Of a stretch of 64,000 bases of DNA, positions 44,436 through 55,605 are shown in pieces. Position numbers and translations under genes: made by a program. The stretch lies in contig CM061920.1 of assembly GCA_031002005.1 (NCBI GenBank), positions 116,736,095 to 116,800,094 on the forward strand, in the 5' to 3' direction. Numbering within the stretch: position 1 is the first letter of the stretch; each line of letters begins with the position of its first letter. This DNA comes from Vandiemenella viatica. Lineage: Eukaryota; Arthropoda; Insecta; Orthoptera; Morabidae. A model generated the notes under the pieces. It was given only the letters and a program-made list of their open reading frames with translations, was not told the origin of the DNA and made no database searches.

Positions 44436-44879
44436 TCAATTCTCATCGCAAGTAGCGCGCGATTGTGGCGGACACGTGACCCAGTCACCGCTACACAGCG
44501 TTGTTGTCGCCTCGTCTTGACAGCTCAACCGCTAGTCTTTTTACTGTTGTCAGAATTAGCGTTCGCCGTTTTTTTGGCTTGTTTCTTTTTTTTTTTTTTG
44601 TCGCCATGGAAAACCGGGAAGGAAGAGTAGCCAAATGGTTGATTTTTTTATGTTCTTTTATGTTTATCGGAAATATGAAGGAGTGTTGGACACGAGTAAC
44701 AATAACTAAATTAACAACAATACGCTAAAAAAATAATTTGAGGAGGTTATTAATTGACTTGAATGAAACATGATTGATCGCTCCATCTAAGGAACTTCTG
44801 AGGAAAAAATTAAGAACATTAAGGATGCATACAGAAGGTTATTTAGCTATGGATACATACTCCAAAGATTTCAGGCTAT
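44436..44879. other. Interval without recognised gene
   Basis: It contains a T-run (44586-44600) and short ORFs without family motifs. It separates the LINE 5' end from a Harbinger transposase remnant. Confidence 0.35.
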
Positions 44880-45214
44880 CACCACTTGTGATGTAACACA
44901 AATTAATTTCTAGTTTGGTCTTCCATGGAATCGTTCCTCTTATCAGTGTCTCTTTTTCATAAGTTGAGGAGTAACCACTTCAAGTAAATTATCAAACTTT
45001 CCTTCAGTTACCCGCTGAATATTTCTGTAGGCTCGTGGATCGTTTGAAGCTAGTTCTTTCAGAAGAAACGCAAAGGCCGCCGAATATTTACTTCGTCTAA
45101 TCCAGTCGCGGACCATTTTTTTTTTTTAATTTCATTCAACGAATGCTTAATCAACTCAGTATTAGCGGAAAGAATCAATTGTTTCAGAACTATACGACGT
45201 GATTTGAACGACAT
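44880..45214 (-). pseudogene. Harbinger transposase N-terminal remnant
   Basis: The minus-strand reading begins MSFKSRRIVLKQLILSANTE at 45214. After an A12 run it shifts to MVRDWIRRSKYSAAFAFLLK, ELASNDPRAYRNIQRVTEGK and FDNLLEVVTPQLMKKR, then shifts again to DTDKRNDSMEDQTRN. The pattern W-I-x-R-R ... L-L-x-E-L ... D-x-x-x-Y-R-N ... F-D-x-L-L-x-x-V-x-P is that of HARBI1-like transposases. It is distinct from the fragment at 42 kb and lies just outside the 45532-47562 Harbinger-like element. The nuclease domain is missing. Confidence 0.78.
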
Positions 45215-45228
45215 TATGACTAATGAAC

Positions 45229-45470
45229 AAGGAACCTAATAACACCATGGAGGAAGGAAAATCCTCCATGAATAACACAAACCAGTAGATCCGTGACCGT
45301 CTTCCTCCATGCGTGTGACAGGTTAGTAGTTGCTATTAATCGCGGTGAATCATTGCCGCGATAAGTAGCAGCGACAAAAATCGTCCCGTGCGTCTCATGG
45401 GAGGAAGGAATATATTCCTTCATCCGTGGTGTGACCGAGGCTTTTTACAACCTGTTATTTTAGGTTCCTT
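45229..45470. mobile_element. Small TIR element (MITE candidate)
   Basis: The ends AAGGAACCTAATAACACC and complement of AAGGAACCTAAAATAACAGG are inverted. The 242-bp interior contains nested GGAGGAAGG motifs. No target duplication is certain, so ends may be off by a few bases. Confidence 0.5.
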
Positions 45471-45531
45471 TCAGATATTTTTAAAGTACACTCTTTGGCA
45501 AAAAAAATTGACTGTGGGCGCCTGAGTCTAA

Positions 45532-47562
45532 GGGCCTTATTACACTAGGCGACTTGGCGGCGCAACCAGCCGGGCCACTGGTGGCTCTGCTCGTCGCTGG
45601 GCACAGGGTCTTATGGAGCTTATTACACTAGGGCAGCCAGTGGCGCCGCCAGAAACTGGCGGCCGGCTGGCTGCCCTGCCCGGCCACCAGGCCGGCAACC
45701 ACTGGTGGCCGAGAGTCGTTGCGGGGCGGCATTGTATCTTACGTAGCTTATTACACTAGGCCACCAGGTGGCGCCGCCAGACCCGCCACCACGCGTTCAG
45801 TCTACTGTTCATATGCCCCCTTCCTACTTTACAATTTTAAAATTGCAGAGATACTGAGTGTCAGGTTTGGTGAGACAACTAGGGACAGTCATCCTGTGAT
45901 GGGAGGGAATGAATCAGAGGAGATTATAAATGACGAACCTACAAACTTTGAAATAAATTCTCAGGATATTGCGAAGTAACACAGAAAGCTAAAACTGGTG
46001 TAACTGGTGTAGGTAATATTACTACATATTTATTAAAGATTGTGGGATAGGATATTGTACCTTACCTTAAAATTTTGTTTAAAATGAGTTTGGAGACTTG
46101 CTACTTACCAAAGGATTGGAAAAGACCGATAGTAGTACCAGTTCATGAAGGAAGGGTTAAAAATATGGTGAAAATTCCTGCCCAATTAGTTTGTCATCAG
46201 TGATGGGCAGAATGATTGAGAGATTGATATGCAACTATATCAGAAATCTCTGTGAAGAAGGAAACTAGTTTTCAGATCGACAACATAGCTTTAGGCAAGG
46301 ATATTCATTTGAATCTCAAATAGTGGGCTATGTGCAAGATATTTCAAATGAATTTGAAATGGGAGGCCAAGTTGATATTGTGGCACTAGATCTTTCTAAG
46401 GCATTTTACAGAGTGAGCCATAAAATGGTTTTAAATAAACTGAAATATATTGAATTGGATGAAAAAGTTACTTGCTGGGCACAGGAATTCTTAAAAGTCA
46501 GAAAGCAAGGGGTTAGATTAGGAAATACATTATCAAGAGAAGTGGAAGTAAATATGGGAGTTGCTGTTCATTATTCTAATGAATGACTGTGTTACGGTCA
46601 GAATCTAGGTATTTTGCAAATGATACAATGGTATACAATAGGATAAAAACAGGTGAAGACTGAACAGTTGCAGGATGATCTCGATAGAATATCTAAATGG
46701 GTAGGTCAGCATGGAATGAAGATAAATCCCAAGAAGAGTCGGCTTATAAGATACAAAGATAAATAGATCTAAAGATTAATTATGATTACAGAGTGGGGTC
46801 AGATTTGCTTGATGAAGTGTAAATTCTTTGCATAGCATTTGATAAACTCAATTGGGCAGGTGGTAGAAAAAGGTTACAAAATCCTTCATTTGCTGAAGAG
46901 GGTGATGAGAGGATGTAACAGAGAAGTTAGGGAGTTGGGTTACAAAACTTTGGTCAGATCATTTGTTGAATATGGTGGTGTAGTTTGGGACCACATTTTG
47001 GAGATCAAATACAGGAGTTGGAAGGTGTGCAAAGAAGAGCAGCTAGATTTGTTTGTGGAAATTATCGCAGGACCCAGTCAGTAACTGATATGATACAGGA
47101 GCTGGATTGGGACTCATTGGAGGAGAGGAGGAGGGTGAAGAGAGTGCTGTAAATGTGCAAATTGCTACCGGAGTGTTAGCTCCATCGCAATTAAACTGTA
47201 TTCAGACGACAACAAGTTTTTAATTACTTAAGAATGTCTAAATCATCATTCTTTTAATCATTGTACTTAGTAAAGGTTGATATTACCGGGAAAGATACGA
47301 AAATGAGAAATTCTTCTTGCTTTACCCCTTTGTCTTCTCTACACTTTCACTTCCACTCATTTCCACAGTGACATTCTGTAGTTCACTGGACATATTCAAC
47401 CACACAATTCGCATACAATGCGAGGATAACAGCAAAGTGACTGCTCGGTTGTGCGAGTGGCTGGCTGGCTGGCGGCGCCACCAGAATCCTGGTTGCGTCG
47501 CCAACAGAGACACCAGTGCCGCGGATGGTTGCGCCGCCAAGTCGCCTAGTGTAATAGGGCCC
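45532..47562. mobile_element. Harbinger-like TIR element carrying LINE-J
   Basis: The left end GGGCCTTATTACACTAGGCG pairs with the right end, complement of GGGCCCTATTACACTAGGCG, over ~36 bp, flanked by TAA (45529-45531 and 47563-47565). Only ~440 bp at the left and ~370 bp at the right belong to it; the rest is the LINE-J insertion. No transposase lies between the ends. The left arm repeats the terminal motif TTATTACACTAG twice more (45620 and ~45748). Confidence 0.83.
45975..47190 (+). pseudogene. LINE-J copy 2, RT and C-terminus
   Basis: Plus-strand pieces in order: KISLETCYLPKDWKRPIVVP-like text near 46090, IVGYVQDISNEFEMGGQ, DLSKAFYRVSHKMVLNKL (the RT block with the catalytic Asp, F-D changed to F-Y), then LDRISKWVGQHGMKINPKKS near 46690, VVEKGYKILHLLKRVMRGC and GYKTLVRSFVEYGGVVWDH. 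The tail AAATTGCTACCGGAGTG to CATCGCAATTAAA (47158-47192) matches the 3' end of the 62-kb copy. Many stops; the YADD box region is deleted or unreadable. It is older than the 60-kb copy. Confidence 0.83.
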
Positions 47563-47565
47563 TAA

Positions 47566-48990
47566 GTCGCTTATTTCGAAAAATGTGGCATCATTGCGCG
47601 TATTCAACTCAGCGCCATCTGTTATTCATTTCCTTAAGTCAAGCCTCGAACAAAGCAGGAAGACTCCGCCCGCCCATTGACGATTATTCTTGGCAGGATA
47701 GTTCATCTATCATTCCCCACATTTCAGTAAAAGGCTACTGACCGATCCCGAGACAAGTAACGCATTTTCCTGTCCCTGGATTGACTGCAATATTCGGCAA
47801 GATATCGCCGACCATAACTATAACGATATTTATTTATATATTGATGTGGCTAATCAGTTGCAATAATGCAACACATAATGAGGTGTGTGGTCAGACAAGT
47901 GGGTGTAAATGTTCAAAGATCAAGAATTTTCAGTCTTACAAAACTATTGAAACGATTATAAAGAGATTATTTCGGATAATTGTCTAATGCAAGTAGAATG
48001 CAACTGACTTCCGAGGCAGGATAGGGTTGTTTACACATTGCACGAGCCGTCGGTGAACATGAGCTCCGTTAACTTGTGGCTAACCGTCTAGTATTGTAAA
48101 CGCGTGGTCCTCGGTTCGAGTCTAGGTTTTCCAATTATTTTTTTGCATTTATTTTAATCAAGTCGAACCTACAACTGGCTTATGCGTTAAATATAACATC
48201 GACTCTTATGAAGTGACGAGTTTAGTTGACTTCATATTGGATGAACTATATTTTAAATTCCACAAACACACCTTTAACCGCCAATGTGGCCTATAAACTA
48301 ATTTAAAAAAATGTTTTCATAAGAGTTTATTTTAAACAATTTGATGTAAAATACAATAATGTTCATTTTTACATATATGATATGTATTTTACAACAAGTG
48401 AGAAGGGGATAATCAATGTAAAAATACTCAACTTCACATCGGGTCGAACCCAGTACCCCTACCTCCGCAGGCCAATATATAACCGTTCAGCCACTTTTCC
48501 TTACGCAGAAACGTGCCTCGTCCATTATATAACAAAAGTAAAAATATATACATAAAGATACAACATTTCAAATTGAATAGTAAATGATGACCCATATAAA
48601 GAATCAAACTGTTATAACAGAAATAATCAGTCAAATAAAAATATGATAGATATACGGGGAAGGAAAGTAATTTTCTATTTCGGCAATGTGTCTGTTCTCT
48701 TGATACCGCTTAGCTGTAAGACACGTTTCCTTGAATAGGAAATTACCACAGCACTGCCAGGAGTCAGAAATCGTGGCAACACTGGAAGAAGTAGTTGTGG
48801 CAACGTCTAACAGGAAGTAAGTGCCAACTTTCCTATTTCCTTCGGCCAAGAAGAATACCTTTATAACACTAAATAACACGTAATAATTCATCACGATCAG
48901 CTCATTTGGCTAAAGATTTCACTACAACTATCCAAGTCAAGGCAGCAAATCACTGTTATCAATTAAAAATACTGTTGGAATCCGTATTAA
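47566..48990. other. Interval without recognised gene
   Basis: Two tRNA-like Pol III box pairs are visible: plus strand ~48069-48125 (TGGCTAACCG and GGTTCGAGTC) and minus strand ~48430-48505 (TGGCTGAACGG and GGGTTCGACCC). Neither folds into a complete cloverleaf by eye. They may be heads of old SINEs. Nothing else was recognised. Confidence 0.35.
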
Positions 48991-48991
48991 T

Positions 48992-49668
48992 TGTATGATG
49001 GCAATCCGAAAAGTAAGGTCTCCCACTCATTTATAGATAAAGACTTAATTTATTTTCTTTAATGTATACATTGTTTAAAAGATTGAACAATTATCTATTT
49101 TTCTACATCATCACAATTCGGCACACCCATTTTTTTTAGATGCTGTGACAGTTTATAAAAATAATGGAGCGTGGTGGGATAAGCGCTGACGCGCTGGCCT
49201 CTCATTCTGGAGGTTGCGGGTTCGAATCCTCGTCCGGCCATCCAGATTTGAGTTTCAATGGTTTCCCCAAATCACTCTATGTGAATACTGAAATGGTTCC
49301 TTTAAAAGGCCATTGGAGAAATCCTTGCTAGAAATCCTTTCACGCCTCTAATGACCTCGATGTCGACAACGCGTAAATCCATAAACAAAAAAGGAAAAAG
49401 AATGTATGCTCGCCTCATGTCTTTGAGCAAGCATTGAACTTCATCTTTAATATCTAAGTCGGTCAAATATTTTCGCAGCTTAGGAAAAGGTGGTAGTCAC
49501 TGTGTGCCAAGTCTGCAACTATATGGTGGGTGGGTGATTATTTTCCAACCAAAGTTTTGCAGAAGAGCGACGGTGCGATGAGCAACGTGTGGACCAGCTC
49601 TGTCGTGAACAATGCTTGCTTCCTTGCTTACATTTCATCTTCTTCGGTTCTGAATTGAACTTCTGAGT
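48992..49668 (-). pseudogene. Mariner transposase C-terminus, split by a SINE
   Basis: From ~49668 the minus-strand frame reads SIQNRRR, a stop, SKEASIVHDRAGPHVAHRTV, ALLQNFGWKIITHPPYS and PPFPKLRKYLTDLDIKDEV. These are the second and third catalytic regions of a Mos1/mariner-type transposase; the final catalytic Asp region (Y-S-P-D) is altered to YSCRL. After the SINE (49167-49400) the frame resumes as HYFYKLSQHLKKMGVPNCDD, then VEK and a stop at ~49098. The outer end ATCCGAAAAGTAAGGTCTCC near 49001 resembles a mariner terminus. The 5' part of the element is missing. Confidence 0.78.
49167..49400 (+). mobile_element. SINE-A copy
   Basis: tRNA-like head GAGCGTGGTGGGATAAGCGC with B box GGTTCGAATCC, body CATCCAGATTTGAGTTTC and the AATCACTCTATGTGAATAC segment, then TCTAATGACCTCGATGTCGA and an A-rich end. 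It lies inside the mariner C-terminal gene. Confidence 0.88.
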
Positions 49669-49729
49669 TTTTTCAGTGTTTTACAGTAGCTGTATTAGTA
49701 GTAGTTGTTGTGATCGCGACTTGCATTAA

Positions 49730-50260
49730 CCCGACTAACAATGACTCCTTCCCATACAATTTTTTCCTTCCTATGGCATTTCGTTTCGTCAACGTCGAGG
49801 TCGTTAGAGGCGGGGAAGGACTGCGGAAAAGGAACTGGAAGAAATTCGGCCTTGAATTTTTAAAGGAACTATACCACCATTTGCCTGGAGTGATTTGGGG
49901 AAACCATAGAAAACCCAAATCTCGATAGATGGAGGTATTCGAAGCCGTCTCCTCCCGAATGCGACACCATTAGCTTCACTTTTTCATTACTAGTCGTATT
50001 TGGTCTACGATTACATCCATAAAATTATTTAAAAATCTACTTAAAGCAAAGTTAATAATCGTAAATGATAAAATGTCGGTAGAAGTGAGATAATTTGATG
50101 AGAGGGTGAGTTTCCAAAACAATCTCTGAAATCAGAAACGCAATTCAATTATTTTTTTTCTGTCTCTCTTTCTCATTCTCAACCCCTCTCCCTTTTTTTC
50201 TATTTTTAGCAGCTATAAATTAAAGGAATTAAAGATGCCGGATGCTTTATATTCTGTTCC
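49730..50260 (-). repeat. Repeat block R, copy 1, with SINE-A at one end
   Basis: The minus strand of 49990-50230 matches 55115-55150 plus 55400-55605 on the plus strand: GCTGCTAAAAAT, GGGAGAG(A/G)GG, GAATTGCGTTTCTGATTTC, CTCTCATCA and GACCAAATACGA in order. Both copies end in a SINE-A of the same orientation, here 49780-49975, so that SINE was present before the block was copied. The family is unknown and noncoding. Confidence 0.7.
49780..49975 (-). mobile_element. SINE-A copy, head truncated
   Basis: On the minus strand: GCATTCGGGAGGAGACGGCT, TTCGAATACC, CCATGGTTT-like text as CTATGGTTTCCCCAAATC, CACTCCAGGCAAATG and CTCTAACGACCTCGACGTTG. The A-box part is missing. Confidence 0.8.
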
Positions 50261-50799
50261 GCTCATAAAATTCATATATTACTAAGGTGATAGATATAAG
50301 AAGATTGTCTTGCACCACAGTGGTATGAGATTGAGTCAGTTACCTCAATTGGAAATTACGCGCCTGCAACAAACAGCATGTGACGGAGGTGAAAGGTTGA
50401 TTTTTAAATGCTACACTTCAATAGCCCACTTCCTCGTTTCGGGTCATTATAGCTCCGTGATGATGGGCGGCGTCAGATACGGCGTCACCTGATTTGAGCT
50501 CCGGTGGTTGAAGAACTTTTTAGAACTAGGACATGTTTCGGTGGCGGTGCATTATTACTAATTATCAGATGGTGCACGAAAGTTCTGGTTAAATCCCAAA
50601 CCTCTCTGTAGCGCGTATGGAACGAATGCATACCACACTTCTGACAGTGACTCGTCCGCCGGATTTGGACGTTAAGCTGTCGGCCCCATCGATGTGTTTC
50701 GGGAGAGTAGGTTTCAATCGGCTGGCACCTTCTGTCTTATTTCATCTCTTATTTTATTGTCGTCAGTCTCTCGATTGGTTTGATATAAAACTTCTTATT
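50261..50799. other. Interval without recognised gene
   Basis: Short ORFs only (for example 50310-50492 and 50617-50886, plus) without family motifs. Confidence 0.3.
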
Positions 50800-51770
50800 T
50801 TGCACTATCCCCTTCATCTCAAAACACCTCTCTTAAAACACGTCCACGTTATCTGCTTCATACATAACCAATCCCACATGTCTTAAAAAACCACCCACGA
50901 ATCTGTTTCTTCTTTGTGTAAGATTCTTCCACAAACTTCTTTCGCCAGCCATCATTTCCAAAACATATTAATTTCGTGGTTTAACTATCCACTAAATTTT
51001 CAGAATCCTCCTATAGCACCACATTTCGAATGCTACAATTTTCCTTCTTTCAGGCATTCCTGAAGTCCATGCTTCGTTACCATAAGGTGCTATGCTCCAT
51101 ACATACAGTTTTAAAAGTTCTTTCTGATTCCTAGGTCAATATTTGAAACTACTTTTTCATGAAGGTTCTTTTTGCTAGTGCTTTTCTACATTTAACACCA
51201 TTCCTGCTGCGGCTATCAGTTGTAATTTTACTTCCTAAGTAACAGAATTTATTTACTTCTAGTTTTGCATCCAATCCCATTTTTATATTTAACCTACTAT
51301 TATTTCTTTTCACTTTCGTCTTGCTTTGATCTGTATTTATTACAGAATACTCCGTCATTATTTTGTTCATGTTATTCAGTAACTCCTCCATATACTCAGT
51401 TCGTCCTGTTACCGGGACAGTGTCATCAGAAAATCCTATTATACTGGTTACTGGTTTTGTCTTCGTGAGCACTTAAGCCACATTCAAATTCCCCTTTTAC
51501 CTCTTTTATAGCTTCCTCCACATATAGTTAGGATGAACTGCAACCATATCTGACACTCTTTTCAACTGATTGGTGACTCTCATGATTCTCTACTTTTCTT
51601 ATAGCCACTTGATTCTTATATCGATTATAAAATATTTTTCTATCTCCATATGTAAAACCTGACTTTTTTAAAAATTTTGAACATTTTGTCCCGCCTTACA
51701 TTATCAAAAGCTTTTTTTCTACATCAACAAACGCTATGAAAGTAACTTTGTTTTTCTTGATCGGTGATAA
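50800..51770 (-). pseudogene. LINE RT 3' half (RTE-like), decayed
   Basis: Minus-strand pieces in order: VTFIAFVDVEK-AFDNVRRDK near 51730 (RT block with F-x-D-x-x-K-A-F-D, frameshifted at an A-run), GFSDDTVPVTGRTEYMEELL near 51440 (the YADD-type box as FSDD), LEVNKFCYLGSKITTDSRS near 51240, AKRTFMKK, and then C-terminal text such as CYVWSIALYGSEAW-like and RRNRFVGGFLRHVG near 50900. It resembles the RTE/BovB group and could belong to the same family as the 41-44 kb LINE, but it is a separate insertion. Confidence 0.75.
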
Positions 51771-52294
51771 GAATTGATTCTCCAAAATTCAAACTATAGC
51801 TACTGTATATTTTATTCCAACCCAAAGAATTTACATTTTAATGTCTGTCTCAGAATGACAAGCAACAATTTCTTTTGATAGTTTAAATATTGCAAAGTCT
51901 TATAGGCATTCAATCAGAACATTGTAGGAGGAAAACTGAGGCATAAAATTGAAATACGGTGCGGGAATGTCAGTGTGTCAAGAAACAAGGAAACCAGTAT
52001 TAAACGATTTGTAAACACTACGTTTCCGTCTGCTACGATATTTTAGAATTACACTCTAGCTGCGGAGAGTAGTACCGCCGATTTATAAAATTTTGTAACA
52101 ATTAGCTGTGTTATTGCTCAGCGTGATAATTTCATTCCAACTAACTCTTAATCTTTACTGAAAGACATACTTGAAAAAAAAAAGGAGAAAATATTATAGA
52201 GAATAGGGTATTAAACTACTTATTGAAAATGGTTTTAAATTGTTTATTGGTACACTTTATTCACCGAGTGAAGAGATTTTTTGACAAAAGTGCA
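51771..52294. other. Interval without recognised feature
   Basis: AT-rich sequence without ORF or repeat signature. It borders the element with long inverted termini. Confidence 0.3.
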
Positions 52295-53011
52295 TTATTT
52301 TGCGAAAAATTTAAAGTTAAAATTTAAAGAATTTAAAAGCCCGCCAAAACACTCATTTGCTGCCTGGCGCGTGCAACGGCAGTCGTGACGTCACCCGTCT
52401 GTAAACGCTGTCGCTGGGAATAGAGCGTTTCCTATTACCCAAGTTTTCAACTATTTTTTATTGTTTGTTGCTGGTTATTTCTTGTTATTAATGAAGGTAC
52501 GTTTTGAATATAAAATCGAAAACAATTTGGAAAAGCCTACAGCGCAAAAATATTGAAAGTAGACGCTTTATTTGTGGGCCTAGCTATAGAAACAACCACT
52601 GAGTTTTATTCTGTGGAGCTTAAAAATGTAACAACTTCAATTTGATATTGCAACAAAGTCACTTACGATTTTCTGTGAATCTCATTTACACCGCAATTTC
52701 GTAGAGTAAATGTAATACGTTGTTTAAGGCGAGAATTATTAGGGTTGGTCCTGAGGTTCCATCCTCGCTTCGGAATATTTTCAGTTGGTTTTCTTTTGTC
52801 ATTTTATTTGGATACTAGTTGCTGTTGGTTGCATTGCATAATAATTTTTTCCCGAAAATCCACCAGAAAATCAATTTAATTTTTCTTTTTTCTGAAGGCT
52901 TCACAAATTTTTGGATAACAAGCGAATTACAACCATTTGAAACAACCAAAGAAGATTTCAAAAAGGAAAGTGGACGTTACTTGCACACCGAAAAAAAGTT
53001 TTTTTGTTGTT

Positions 53012-53043
<32 letters not shown>

Positions 53044-54740
53044 GAAAATGACTTGCACATTAAAAGTAAATAACGCCTAATAGACGCAGTTATGTCAGGA
53101 AGGTATCCTACAGTTGTATCGTCACGTAAAAATTCCAACGAAAAGGACACAAAGCGTTCCGGAACTGTTACAAGATTAGCATGAAATTTCTACATGTGAT
53201 GTCACTTCTAAAATAAATTCCATTGTTCACGGCCGTGCACCTGTATTTTTTGCATGATATTCTCTCTCTGGTAAGTTTAAAAATTAAAACTTTTCATGTA
53301 TGGTAGCAATTTGTTTCAAACACTTGCATGACGCTTACCAACTATTATGAATTCTTGGAATAAAAACATGGTAGTGCAAAAAACAGCAAACAAATACCGA
53401 AAAAAAATTCACACAAAAAATATTATCCCAACCAAGGTTCTTCGAACGTAGGACGTTCTGAATTCCATTACCACTCTTCAATCACGCAGCTATCCTGACA
53501 CTACTTCTTAATTGCTTCTCTTTATGTTAATAGTGAACACTAAAACACTTCACAATCTTCATGTGAGATGAAGTGAAACGAGGTAGGTAAATGAATAAAC
53601 AAACATATTCAGTTTTATTGACAAAAAATATTATTTATCCATAATCTTTAATCTGTAATTAAGAAAAATGGCCCAGAACATCCATTTGTTCCGAGCGTGG
53701 TGAGTGAGCGGTTAACGCTCTGGCCTCGCATCCGGGAGGGCGCCGCACAGTGTGATATTTTCTAAATCTAGAGGGACAAAAGTCAGTTTTGATAATTGTC
53801 TACGCAGGCAAAATAGTTATTTATATTCAAAGTAGATGAACCATACTACTCGGAACAAAGGTTTATTTTTAACGAATTCACGCCTAACAATAGAAAAAAT
53901 AGTTTGAACAATGGGCTTCCTGTAATCCACCGAACAAGCGCTTCAGTCGGCCGCGATAATCCATTGAGTTTGGTCGATCATTACGCTGTATTTCTGCGTG
54001 TTAGTAGTGATTTGTGTGTTGCTATTGCTTTTGGCGAGCTTCAAGGTAAGTTTACGCATGATTTTTCCGTGATACAATAGCATCATTAAAACAGAACGAG
54101 ATAATTTTTAATTAAAAAAAAAAAAAAACTACTGAGCCAATTTCATGTTGAGTTTTAGTTCATTATACCACATTATACCAATCTCTGACTATATTTATTT
54201 GAAAGATCTGCTTATTAGCTACAAGAAATACCTTAATTTGTTTGTGCACATTTGCGACACCCATACAACTTTTCTTTATTTTCAGCATGACTGCACAAAT
54301 TTCGCGTACAGAATATTTCGACGTATAGGTTTGCTAACGCAAAACAATCAATCTCTAATTCAATTTAAATATAAATGAGTCTCAAATAGAAGCTGTTACA
54401 TTTTTAAGCTCAGTAGAATAAAAGTCAGTTTTTTTTCTATAGCCAGCCCCACAAATAAGGCGTCTATTTTCGTTATTTTTCCGCTGTAGGCTTTTACATA
54501 ATGTTCTCGATTTTGTATTCAAAATGAAATTTCATTAATAACAAGAAATGACCAGCAACAAACAATAAAAATAGTTGAAAACTTGGATAATAGGAAACGC
54601 TCCATTCCTAGCCGCAGCGTTTACAGACGTGTGACGTCACTCAAGCGACCACCAATCCTAGAGCGTTTTCTGTCACGTGACCAGAGGTAAGAAAAGTATA
54701 ATTTTTATCTCGCTTTTTTATTAAAAATAATCCACTTTTC
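52295..54740. mobile_element. Element with long terminal inverted repeats
   Basis: 52380-52660 and 54400-54645 are inverted copies of each other at high identity over about 250-270 bp. Anchors: GTGACGTCAC, GTCTGTAAACGCTG, GGAGCGTTTCCTATTA-type sequence, TCAACTATTTTT and GTTGCTGGT. Weaker similarity continues outward to about 52295 and 54740. The 1.7-kb interior has no transposase: it holds long T-runs (53010-53040), a SINE head and AT-rich filler. The outermost bases and target duplication are unresolved, so the superfamily is not assigned. Confidence 0.72.
53691..53748 (+). mobile_element. SINE-A head only
   Basis: CCGAGCGTGGTGAGTGAGCG, then GGTTAACGCTCTGGCCTCGC and GGGAGGGCGCCG match the tRNA-like head. 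The sequence departs before the B box, so it is a broken copy inside the long-TIR element. Confidence 0.7.
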
Positions 54741-55080
54741 TTTTCAAAATTTAAAAAATTAGCTTCCTGAAGCATTAATCTATGAGAATGAGTTCAATTT
54801 ATAATATTTTTTTTTAATATTGTCAAATAGCCTATTACATCATAACTACATTGAAATTTCTTATGTTACCACATTTTACTGAGACTGCAAATTTCTGTAG
54901 TTTAGCATCCGGTTTGAGGTCTGTGCTCAAGTAGAATGTGAAGTAGGATTCATTTTTTTTAACATTTGTACGAAAAGACTGAAATGTTACCTATTTGGTT
55001 ACTAGCAAACAGATCAATTTTGCTCGTCATTTTTAGTTTAATACTACTTCATTAAACAACGGGATTAATATAACAATATC
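54741..55080. other. Interval without recognised feature
   Basis: AT-rich sequence with no ORF or repeat signature recognised. Confidence 0.3.
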
Positions 55081-55148
55081 TTCCATCTAAGAGGGAGCTT
55101 ATATTCACTTTGAATTTGATAGCTGCTAAAAATTAAAAAAACAAGTAC

Positions 55149-55369
55149 TGGGCGTGGTGCGTGAACGGTTAACGTTCTGGCCTCGTATTCGGGAGGACGC
55201 GGGTTCGAATCCCCGTCCGGGCATCCAGATCTGGGATTTCCATGGTTTCCCCAAGTCACTCCAGGCGAATGCCCGGATGCTTCCTTCAAAAGGTCATGGC
55301 CGAGTTCCTGCCCGTTTCTTGCCCCAATCCGATCCCGCCTCTAATGACCTTGCCGTCGACGAGCCAAAG

Positions 55370-55396
<27 letters not shown>
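55149..55396 (+). mobile_element. Full-length SINE-A, best copy
   Basis: tRNA-like head: GGGCGTGGTGCGTGAACGG (A box), then GACGCGGGTTCGAATCCCC (B box) and GTCCGGGCATCC. The body has CATGGTTTCCCCAAGTCACT, CCAGGCGAATGCCCGG, GGTCATGGCCGAGTTCC, CCGCCTCTAATGACCTTGCC and GTCGACGA, and it ends in 25 A. Transcription would be by Pol III and mobilisation by a LINE. A paralogous empty site exists at ~50215. Adjacent AT-rich target sequence (AAAATTAA type) is present on both sides. Confidence 0.93.
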
Positions 55397-55400
<4 letters not shown>

Positions 55401-55605
55401 GAAAGGGAGAGAGGGGCGAAAAGAGTAGAGAGAAAATGAAGTTTGAATTGCGTTTCTGATTTCTGAGATTTTTTTTGATATCCCCACTCTCATCAGATGA
55501 ACTCACTTCTGTACGTATATTTTAATTTACGATTTTTAACTTTTCAATAGATTTTTAAAATATTTTTATGGACCAAATACGAAAAATATTGAAAAAAATT
55601 AATCT

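Noticed and set aside
44056..44439. 127-codon ORF as a separate gene
   Set aside because: It lies directly upstream of the LINE endonuclease on the same strand and is best explained as the LINE 5' region.
48069..48125. tRNA gene
   Set aside because: A-box and B-box words are present but I cannot fold acceptor and anticodon stems; more likely a SINE head.
55149..55225. Functional tRNA gene
   Set aside because: The box-bearing head continues into the SINE body and poly-A found in several other copies; it is tRNA-derived, not a tRNA.
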